A stretch of DNA of 6,113 nucleotides from positions 1 through 6,113 of the forward strand of contig JAFAAX010000070.1 in assembly GCA_023426345.1 (NCBI GenBank). The letters are read 5' to 3'. A program made the position numbers and the translations under genes. The DNA comes from Actinomycetes bacterium (lineage in GTDB: Bacteria > Actinomycetota > Actinomycetes > Actinomycetales > Actinomycetaceae). The notes below the pieces were generated by a model. That model ran no database searches. It saw only the letters and a list, made by a program, of their open reading frames with translations, and had not been told where the DNA came from. Below, piece by piece: positions 1-4,644 of this stretch (its first letter is position 1; the number at the start of each line of letters is the position of its first letter).

Positions 1-110
1 GCCCAGCCCGCCGCGTACCCTGCGGCGTAGCCGCGGGACCCGGTGCGGGCGGCGCGCGCCGCGGGGGCCGAGGGCGTGAAGGCGGGCGCCCAGGCGCGCT
101 CACTCGACAT
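1..110 (-). CDS. fliH: FliH, flagellar export ATPase regulator (N-terminal 36 codons, cut by window edge)
   Basis: This is the beginning of a gene that runs off the low-coordinate edge. The reading frame opens with ATG at 110..108 and gives MSSERAWAPAFTPSAPA, then an Arg/Ala-rich stretch and GYAAGYAAGW. Glycines 27, 31 and 35 form the GxxxGxxxG repeat with aromatic residues that is typical of the N-terminal region of FliH/YscL proteins. FliH is the cytoplasmic protein that binds and restrains the export ATPase FliI and links it to the C-ring. The gene overlaps the end of fliG by 11 bases in another frame and has a strong Shine-Dalgarno sequence inside fliG, which supports this start. Position directly after fliG is the usual place of fliH. 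The diagnostic C-terminal FliH domain lies outside the window, so the call rests on the glycine repeat and gene order. Confidence 0.82.
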   Translation of the reverse strand, partial: MSSERAWAPAFTPSAPAARAARTGSRGYAAGYAAGW

Positions 111-1107
111 ACTCGTCCTCCCCCTCGCGGTTGATGACGATCTGCCCGCTCTCCTCGTAGGAGCGGATCACCGTGACGACGGTGCCGCGCGCCTCCTGGA
201 CCTGCGACATCCGCACGGGCCCGACGGCGCGCTCCTCCTCGTGGAGGTCCTCGCGGCGGTTCTCCGACAGGTTGGCCTCGATCTTGCGGCGGACGTCGGG
301 CAGGGCGCCCTTGAGGGCCGTCGCCAGGACCTTGTTGTCCACGGCGCGCACGACCAATTGCACGGCCAGGTCCTCCAGCAGCAGGGTGTCGTCGAACGTG
401 AACAGCTGGCTGCGCACGATCTCCGCCAGCTCCGTGTCGCGGGCGGCCAGCTCCTCCAGCACCTGCTTCTCCGTGCCCGGATCGGTGCGGTTGAGGATCT
501 CGACCAGCGGCTGGATGCCGCCCACGGAGGCGTACTCATCGCTGGTCAGCATCATCGTGGCGCGGCGCTGGAGGTTGTCCGCGACCAGCGAGACGACCTC
601 CGGGGAGGACTGCTCCATCGTCGCGATGCGCAGGGCGACGTCGGCGCGCAGGTCGGGCGCCAGGTTCTTCATGATCGCGGACGCCCGGTCCGCCCGCAGG
701 TGCGCGAGGACCAGCGCGACGGTCTGGGGGTGCTCGCCGGACAGCAGGGAGTGGATCTGATTACCGTCCGCCTTCTGGAGGAAGTCGAAGGGCTGGCCCG
801 CCAGCAGGGAGGACAGGCGGTCCATGAACTGCGCCGCCTTGTCCGCGCCCATGGACTCCTCGAGGAGGCGCCGGGCGACCTCGAGCCCGCCGATGCCGGC
901 GGGGGCCGCCCCGCCGAAGGCGCGGGCGTGGAACTCGCGGAGGACCTCGGCGGAGAGCTCCGGGCGGACGGCGTCCATCCGGACGATCTCCGCGGTGAGC
1001 TCCTCCACCTGGGTGTCCGTGAGCTCCGAGAGCACGCGGGCGGCCCGCTCGTGGCCCAGCTGGAGGACCAGGACCGCGGCCTTCTGGACGTTGGTGAGGG
1101 GGCTCAT
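100..1107 (-). CDS. fliG: FliG, flagellar motor switch protein
   Basis: FliG is the C-ring protein that joins the MS ring to FliM/FliN and interacts with the stator to make torque and switch direction. The 335-residue product has normal family length. It starts MSPLTNVQKAAVLVLQLG, the typical N-terminal domain that binds FliF. The middle domain carries the EHPQT motif (125-129), followed by the Gly-Gly hinge (196-197) and ILN (204-206). The C-terminal torque domain has DDTLLLEDLAVQ, then ALKGA (264-268) and GPVRMSQVQ (296-304). By alignment to E. coli FliG from memory, K264 matches K266, D288/D289 match E290/E291 and R297 matches R299. R281 matches N283, with Arg at 284 and 285. The ATG at 1107 is chosen because it forms an ATGA overlap with the fliF stop and gives the standard N-terminus. 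An in-frame ATG at 1125 would add six residues. Confidence 0.97.
   Translation of the reverse strand: MSPLTNVQKAAVLVLQLGHERAARVLSELTDTQVEELTAEIVRMDAVRPELSAEVLREFHARAFGGAAPAGIGGLEVARRLLEESMGADKAAQFMDRLSSLLAGQPFDFLQKADGNQIHSLLSGEHPQTVALVLAHLRADRASAIMKNLAPDLRADVALRIATMEQSSPEVVSLVADNLQRRATMMLTSDEYASVGGIQPLVEILNRTDPGTEKQVLEELAARDTELAEIVRSQLFTFDDTLLLEDLAVQLVVRAVDNKVLATALKGALPDVRRKIEANLSENRREDLHEEERAVGPVRMSQVQEARGTVVTVIRSYEESGQIVINREGEDEYVE
116..125 (-). promoter_or_regulatory. Strong ribosome binding site for fliH, inside fliG
   Basis: On the minus strand the ten bases AGGGGGAGGA end 5 bases before the fliH ATG at 110..108. This is a near-ideal Shine-Dalgarno sequence at good spacing and decides the fliH start. 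It lies within the last codons of fliG, which encode acidic residues (EGEDE). It is clearly stronger than the sites in front of flgC, fliE, fliF and fliG. Confidence 0.75.
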
Positions 1108-2693
1108 CGGTGCACCGCCAGCCATTCCTGGAGCGCCGACGCGACGGCCTGGGGATCCTCGTCCGCCAGGTGCACGATGTCGGAGCGCATCTGCTCATCG
1201 GGATCCGGGCGCGCAGGCATCACGGAGGTGCGCACCAGGTCGTCCTCGTCCTCGTCCTGCTCCTGGGCGGCCCGCAGCCGCTGGGCCAGCTCGTCCTCCG
1301 TGAGGAACCGCCGCTCCTGGTCCCGCTCCTCCTGGGCCGCGGCCCGCTCGCGGGCCCTGCGCCGGCGGCGGGACCGCATGACCAGGAGCGCCGCGAGGAG
1401 GACGAGGAGCAGGATCGCGCCGCCGATCTCGGCGGCGAGCAGCTGCTCCTTGTGCCGGGCCGCGGCGTCGGCCTGCTGCTGGGCGAGGGCGTCGGTGGCG
1501 GCCTGCGCCGTCGAGGTGTCGAAGTCGGCCTTGACGACGGACAGCGTGTCCCCGCGCTCCTCGTCGATGCCCGCCGCGGCGGACACCATGGCCTTGAGCG
1601 CCGAGTCCGACATCCCGGCCGTCGACTGGCGGTCGACCACCACGGACACCGACTGGCGGCGCACGCTGCCCGGGGGCGTCGTGGTCTGCTCCGTCACCTT
1701 GTTGACGGAGTTGTTGACCGTCGAGTCCTCGCTCGAGTACGTGCCGTTGCCCGACGTGTCGCTGGGGACCGCGATGTTGTCGGTGCCCAGCACGCCGCCG
1801 GCGGCCGCGCCGGAGCCGGTGTAGGTCTCCGTCTTCGTCGACGAGGACAGCGGGGGGACGCCGTCGGTCGAGCTGTAGGTCTCCGTCGTGCGCTGCGTCG
1901 TGTCGGCGTCCACGTCCGTCACCACGGTGACCGCCGACTTCCCCGATCCGACGACGCGGTCGAGCATGTCCTGGACCTTGGCGGCCACGGCCGTGTCCCG
2001 GTCGGTGGTCGCCCCCGTGACGTCCGTGGCCGCCAGCGTGAGGTCGCGCCCCTGGTCGTCGACCACGCTGACGTCCGAGGCGGAGAGATTGGGGACGGAG
2101 GCGGAGACCAGGTTCGTCACCGCGCGCACGTTGTCGCCCCCGAAGGTGACGCCCGGCTTGAGGGCGACGAACACGGACGCCGTCGGGTCCTCCTGCTGGT
2201 CCGTGTAGACGGACTGCTCGGGGATCGCCAGGTGCACGGTCGCCGACGCGACGCCGTCGATGGAGGAGATCGTCTTGGCCAGCTCGCCCTCGACGGCGCG
2301 CTGGTAGGTGACCTGCTGTTGGAACTCCGAGGCGCCCACGCCCATCTTGTCCAGCAGCGCGTACCCGTCGGACTGGGCAGGCAGGCCGTTCGCGGCCAGC
2401 TCCAGGCGCACCTTGTCCACCTGGTCGGCGGGCACCAGCACGGTGGAGCCGCCCGCGGCCAGCTCGTAGTCGACACCCTGCGCGTCCAGCTGGGCCACGA
2501 CGGCCGAGGCGTCGGAGTCGGACAGCCCGGAGTACACGGCGCTCATGGTGGGCTTGCTCAGCCACCCCGCCAGCGCGACGGCGCCGACGATCACCCCGAT
2601 GACGGCCACCAGGGTGAGCGTCCGCTGAGGGACGGAGAACGCGTTCCAGAATCCCTTGAGCCGGTCGGTGACGGAGCGGATTGCCGTGGGCAT
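1104..2693 (-). CDS. fliF: FliF, flagellar MS-ring protein
   Basis: FliF assembles in the cytoplasmic membrane into the MS ring, the base on which rod, export gate and C-ring are built. The 529-residue product shows two membrane segments, about 25-45 (TLTLVAVIGVIVGAVALAGW) and 420-439 (rich in Leu/Ile/Ala), the second followed by a basic cluster SRRRRRARER. Between them lies the YscJ/FliF ring-building domain (about 46-220), with GLPAQSDGYALLD (103-115), FQQQVTYQRAVEGELA (124-139) and ATVHLAIPEQSVY (151-163). The second periplasmic domain follows (about 235-410). The cytoplasmic tail is acidic (EQDEDEDD near 478-485) and ends in LADEDPQAVASALQEWL (509-525), which matches the FliG-binding helix of the family. 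The start follows the fliE stop after one base. The stop overlaps the fliG start (ATGA). An upstream GAGGA lies a rather long 12 bases from the ATG, so initiation probably depends on coupling to fliE. Confidence 0.98.
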   Translation of the reverse strand: MPTAIRSVTDRLKGFWNAFSVPQRTLTLVAVIGVIVGAVALAGWLSKPTMSAVYSGLSDSDASAVVAQLDAQGVDYELAAGGSTVLVPADQVDKVRLELAANGLPAQSDGYALLDKMGVGASEFQQQVTYQRAVEGELAKTISSIDGVASATVHLAIPEQSVYTDQQEDPTASVFVALKPGVTFGGDNVRAVTNLVSASVPNLSASDVSVVDDQGRDLTLAATDVTGATTDRDTAVAAKVQDMLDRVVGSGKSAVTVVTDVDADTTQRTTETYSSTDGVPPLSSSTKTETYTGSGAAAGGVLGTDNIAVPSDTSGNGTYSSEDSTVNNSVNKVTEQTTTPPGSVRRQSVSVVVDRQSTAGMSDSALKAMVSAAAGIDEERGDTLSVVKADFDTSTAQAATDALAQQQADAAARHKEQLLAAEIGGAILLLVLLAALLVMRSRRRRRARERAAAQEERDQERRFLTEDELAQRLRAAQEQDEDEDDLVRTSVMPARPDPDEQMRSDIVHLADEDPQAVASALQEWLAVHR

Positions 2694-2694
2694 C

Positions 2695-3033
2695 TCAGGC
2701 TTGCATCCTCATGATGTCGTTGAAGGCCTCCACGGCCCGGTCCCGCAGCGTCGCCGTCAGCTCCAGCGCGAGCTGGGCCTGCGTCGCCGCGATCGTGTAG
2801 TCGTGGACGTCGTCGAGCTGTCCGGTGACGGCCTGGACGCTGAGGTCGTCGGCCGTCTGCTGCTGGGCCGCCAGCCCGTCGGCCACGCGCCCCAGGACGG
2901 CGGCGAAGTCGCCGGACGCGGAGGACGCGGCCGTGGAGGCCTGTCCGGACGTCGCGGCGCCGAGCGCCTGCGCGGCGCCGGGCGCCGTCACGGCCAGCGG
3001 GGCCACGCCGGCGACCCCCTCGATCGCGGCCAT
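2695..3033 (-). CDS. fliE: FliE, flagellar hook-basal body complex protein
   Basis: FliE is a small exported protein that sits between the MS ring and the proximal rod and is needed for export of the later rod and hook proteins. The 112-residue product has a low-complexity Ala/Ser/Gly/Thr N-terminal half (1-42), which is a common FliE feature. Its helical C-terminal half contains DDVHDYTIAATQAQLALEL (74-92) and ends in AFNDIMRMQA, a near-exact match to the AYxEIMRMQ ending that identifies FliE. The ATG shares its last base position with the flgC TGA (sequence TGATG), so the genes overlap by one base. A weak GGCGGAA lies just upstream. The same frame stays open further upstream, but this is only a shadow of flgC, and the 112-residue length agrees with the family. 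Confidence 0.96.
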   Translation of the reverse strand: MAAIEGVAGVAPLAVTAPGAAQALGAATSGQASTAASSASGDFAAVLGRVADGLAAQQQTADDLSVQAVTGQLDDVHDYTIAATQAQLALELTATLRDRAVEAFNDIMRMQA

Positions 3034-3431
3034 CAGTTCCGCCCGATCTTCAGGGCGGCCTGGTAGGCCTCCGTCGCGCGCTGGATGACCGCCGAGTCCG
3101 CCTGGTAGCTGCGTTGGGCGACGATGAGCTGCGTCATCTGCGAGGCCATGTCGATGGACGGGTAGCGGACGTAGCCCTTCGCGTCGGCCAGGGGATGGTC
3201 GGGGTCGTAGACCAGCCGTCCCTCCGCGGAGCCCAGCTCCACGCCGCGCACCTCGACGCCGCCCTGGCCCGAGCTCAGCGGGCCCGCCACCACGAAGCGC
3301 TCGCGGAACGCCGCCTCGTCGGTGGAGGTCACGGTGTTGACGTTCGAGATGTTGTCGCTGATGGCGTCCATCCACTTGCGGGTGGTCGTCATCCCGGTGC
3401 CCGCGATCCCGATCGCGCCGAAGGTCGTCAT
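3033..3431 (-). CDS. flgC: FlgC, flagellar basal-body rod protein
   Basis: FlgC is one of the proximal rod proteins, exported by the flagellar type III system and assembled in the periplasm. The 132-residue product has the typical helical N-terminus MTTFGAIGIAGTGMTTTRKW, then the rod-family signature SDNISNVNT (25-33). The C-terminal rod/hook helix runs about 90-130 (YPSIDMASQMTQLIVAQRSY, then ALKIGRN). The segment YDPDHPLADAKGYVRYPSID is the characteristic FlgC region in front of this helix. The Pro-Gly usually found after the asparagine-rich signature is absent here (NTVTSTDEAAF), which I believe is common in actinobacterial members. The start lies two bases after the flgB stop (TGACCATG), with only a weak GGGA upstream, so it is probably translated by coupling to flgB. 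Confidence 0.96.
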   Translation of the reverse strand: MTTFGAIGIAGTGMTTTRKWMDAISDNISNVNTVTSTDEAAFRERFVVAGPLSSGQGGVEVRGVELGSAEGRLVYDPDHPLADAKGYVRYPSIDMASQMTQLIVAQRSYQADSAVIQRATEAYQAALKIGRN

Positions 3432-3433
3432 GG

Positions 3434-3772
3434 TCAGCGTCCCATCGCCGTGCTGATGTTGGTGAACGTGTTCTGGATCGCCTGGGTGGCCAACTGGTAC
3501 TTGAGGTTCGTGTCGATGTTGAGCAGCGTCTCCTCGTCCAGGTTGACGTTGTTCCCGTTGGTCTGGGCGGGCTCCAGCGACCGAGCGACCTGGATGGGCG
3601 CGTCGCCGCTGCCGTGGGCGTAGCTGGCCGCCAGCGCGTCCTCGAAGGAGACCCGCTGGGCCGTGAAGCCGGGGACGGCGATGTTCGCGATGTTGTCGGC
3701 GATCACGCGCTGGCGCGTCGACAGGCCGTCCAGCGCGGTGACGACGGCCTGGAAGGCCACGGAATCGAACAC
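3434..3772 (-). CDS. flgB: FlgB, flagellar basal-body rod protein
   Basis: FlgB forms the lowest part of the rod together with FlgC, FlgF and FliE, and is exported without a cleaved signal. The 112-residue product contains the rod-family signature IADNIANIAVPGF (24-36) in its N-terminal helix. GNNVNLDEE (73-81) is the FlgB-specific motif, and the C-terminal helix is NLKYQLATQAIQNTF (89-103). The start codon is GTG at 3772..3770. It is supported by the Shine-Dalgarno AGAGAGGA at 3781..3788, eight bases upstream, and by the fit of MFDSVAFQAVVTALDGLS to family N-termini; none of the ATGs in the leader is in this frame. It is the first gene after the only true intergenic gap in the window, so it probably opens the basal-body operon flgB-flgC-fliE-fliF-fliG-fliH. 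Its ribosome binding site lies in a potential hairpin. Confidence 0.96.
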   Translation of the reverse strand: MFDSVAFQAVVTALDGLSTRQRVIADNIANIAVPGFTAQRVSFEDALAASYAHGSGDAPIQVARSLEPAQTNGNNVNLDEETLLNIDTNLKYQLATQAIQNTFTNISTAMGR

Positions 3773-3775
3773 AGA

Positions 3776-3836
3776 GGGAATCCTCTCTTCCCAGCGTCGG
3801 CCGATCCATGGCCATCGTTCGAGCGATCCATGCTCG
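3776..3836 (-). promoter_or_regulatory. flgB leader with three evenly spaced hairpins, possible CsrA-type binding region
   Basis: In transcript orientation the leader contains three short inverted repeats, each with a 7-base loop. Hairpin 1 (3836..3820) has arms CGAGC/GCUCG and loop AUGGAUC. Hairpin 2 (3813..3799) has arms GGCC/GGCC and the same loop AUGGAUC. Hairpin 3 (3792..3776) has arms GGGAA/UUCCC and loop GAGAGGA, which contains the flgB Shine-Dalgarno. Their centres are at 3828, 3806 and 3784, exactly 22 bases apart. All three loops contain GGA, preceded by AU or AG. Bacterial CsrA/RsmA dimers are known to bind A-N-GGA in hairpin loops, often at several sites with one on the Shine-Dalgarno, and to block translation. 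That this leader is such a target is inference; no csrA gene is in the window. Confidence 0.5.
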
Positions 3837-3843
3837 TCCTACA

Positions 3844-3851
3844 CCATCGGC
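3844..3851 (-). promoter_or_regulatory. Possible sigma-28-type -10 element upstream of flgB
   Basis: The minus strand reads GCCGATGG here, six of eight bases of the flagellar sigma factor (FliA/WhiG family) -10 consensus GCCGATAA. A start site about 6-8 bases further on would fall near 3837, immediately before the first leader hairpin. The matching -35 TAAA is poor: the bases at the standard 15-base spacing read TTAC. The assignment is therefore tentative, and a promoter for a different sigma factor, or none, is possible. Confidence 0.3.
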
Positions 3852-3870
3852 ACCGCGCGCGATGTTGTAA

Positions 3871-3889
3871 GAGTTCTGGGACAGAATTC
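3871..3889. repeat. Imperfect 19-base dyad between the fliS-linked small gene and flgB
   Basis: The plus strand holds TTCTG and CAGAA as perfect 5-base arms around GGA (3874..3886). Two further matching pairs beyond one mismatch extend the symmetry to 19 bases. It begins 6 bases past the stop of the upstream small gene and about 20-25 bases upstream of the possible -10 element. It could be an operator for a dimeric regulator near the -35 region. It could also be a weak hairpin at the end of the upstream transcript, although there is no T-run after it. Confidence 0.35.
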
Positions 3890-3894
3890 CGCGC

Positions 3895-4209
3895 TCACCC
3901 CGTCGTGTCGATGTACACCGGGCCGGCCGGACCGCGGTCGTCCAGCTCCCGCGACGCCTGGAGGTGGCGGGCGTTGGAGGCCTGCGCCTGCTCGAGCCGG
4001 TCGATGAGGTCGTGCTGGCGCCGCTGGAGCTCCTGGGCACGGCCCGTCAGTTCCGCCGGCATCGACCCCAGATCCCCGGGCGAGGACCAGGCGACGGAGC
4101 CCCACTCCTCGCCGCCCTGCGCCAGCTGCGACTCCAGCCGCTCGGTCTGATGCTCCAGGTCGTCCAGGACGGCCGCCCAGCGCGCCACGCGCGCGCGGTG
4201 CTCGTCCAT
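3895..4209 (-). CDS. Small helical flagellar protein of unknown function, at the FliT position
   Basis: I do not recognise this 104-residue protein by family. It is predicted to be mostly helical and polar, with no signal peptide, membrane segment or cysteine. An N-terminal helix (about 2-30, HRARVARWAAVLDDLEHQTE) is separated by a linker with Trp, Pro and Gly (36-51). A longer, coiled-coil-like helix follows (about 52-90, ELTGRAQELQRRQHDLIDRL), then a short tail GPVYIDTTG. It starts four bases after the fliS stop, so it is almost certainly in the same transcript. In many flagellated bacteria the gene after fliS is fliT, a small helical chaperone of FliD. Size, fold class and position fit that role, or a FlgN-like chaperone, but this is inference from context. 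The Shine-Dalgarno is poor (GGGGTGG about 9 bases upstream), which suggests coupling to fliS. Confidence 0.85.
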   Translation of the reverse strand: MDEHRARVARWAAVLDDLEHQTERLESQLAQGGEEWGSVAWSSPGDLGSMPAELTGRAQELQRRQHDLIDRLEQAQASNARHLQASRELDDRGPAGPVYIDTTG

Positions 4210-4213
4210 GGGG

Positions 4214-4633
4214 CTACGCCACCCCGAGGTCGCCCTCGGCGGCGGCCTCGGGGGCGGGGACGGCCGCCTGGGCCGCGGCCTCGTGCCAGGTGTCCCGCAG
4301 CGGCGCCGCCACGTCGCGGCAGGCCTTGAGCAGATCGGCGCTGCCGGAGACGTTGGCGCGCACCAGCGTCACGGCCAGGTAGTCGTACAGGGCGGCCAGG
4401 CGGCCCGCGCCTTCCCACGCCGACCGGTCCAGGCTCAGGCTCAGCTGGTCGACGATCCGCTGAGCGTGGGACAGCCGGTCGGACGCTTCCTCGCGGTCGC
4501 CCCGCTCCAGGGCCGCCTGCGCGCGGTCCATGTCGAGGACCAGGCGGTCGTAGAGCAGCACAACCAGCCGCTCCGGCGTGGCAGTGGCCAGCGACTCCTC
4601 CCGCATCCGCGCGAGCGTGCGTGCCGTGTTCAT
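4214..4633 (-). CDS. fliS: FliS, flagellin export chaperone
   Basis: FliS is a cytoplasmic chaperone that binds the C-terminal helix of flagellin, stops premature polymerisation and hands it to the export gate. The 139-residue product is helical with the family pattern. TATPERLVVLLYDRLVLDM (17-35) corresponds to the conserved SPxELxxxLYD motif. A second helix contains RLSHAQRIVDQLSLSLD (53-69). ALYDYLAVTLVRANVSGSAD (81-100) matches the conserved LYxY...L..AN region. The Ala/Glu-rich tail (about 120-139) has no clear counterpart in the core family. The ATG at 4633 follows a strong GGAGGGG that begins right after the fliD stop, leaving 11 bases between the genes. The frame remains open far upstream through fliD, but the family N-terminus and ribosome site fix this start. 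Confidence 0.95.
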   Translation of the reverse strand: MNTARTLARMREESLATATPERLVVLLYDRLVLDMDRAQAALERGDREEASDRLSHAQRIVDQLSLSLDRSAWEGAGRLAALYDYLAVTLVRANVSGSADLLKACRDVAAPLRDTWHEAAAQAAVPAPEAAAEGDLGVA

Positions 4634-4644
4634 CGCTCCCCTCC

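Noticed and set aside
1108..1125. Alternative fliG start at 1125, adding six residues
   Set aside because: AGGA touches this ATG with no spacing. The start at 1107 forms the usual ATGA overlap with fliF and gives the standard N-terminus.
43..1824. Long open frame on the plus strand opposite fliG and fliF
   Set aside because: It is a GC-driven shadow. The translation is low-complexity (Arg, Ala, Ser, Leu repeats), has no family motifs and overlaps two unmistakable genes on the other strand.
1110..2714. Second long plus-strand frame opposite fliF
   Set aside because: Composition is dominated by Gly, Arg, His and Val with no domain signature. It mirrors the codon bias of fliF.
3829..3842. Possible leader peptide starting at the AUG in the first flgB hairpin loop, with AGGA 5 bases upstream
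   Set aside because: The frame runs out of phase into flgB, the peptide has no recognisable character, and nothing else supports translation. It is kept only as a low-probability idea.
3033..4040. Minus-strand frame running from the small gene through the gap and flgB into flgC, which could be read as a long FlgC fusion
   Set aside because: Only the last 132 residues match FlgC. The upstream part is out of frame with flgB and with the small gene, and has no recognisable sequence.
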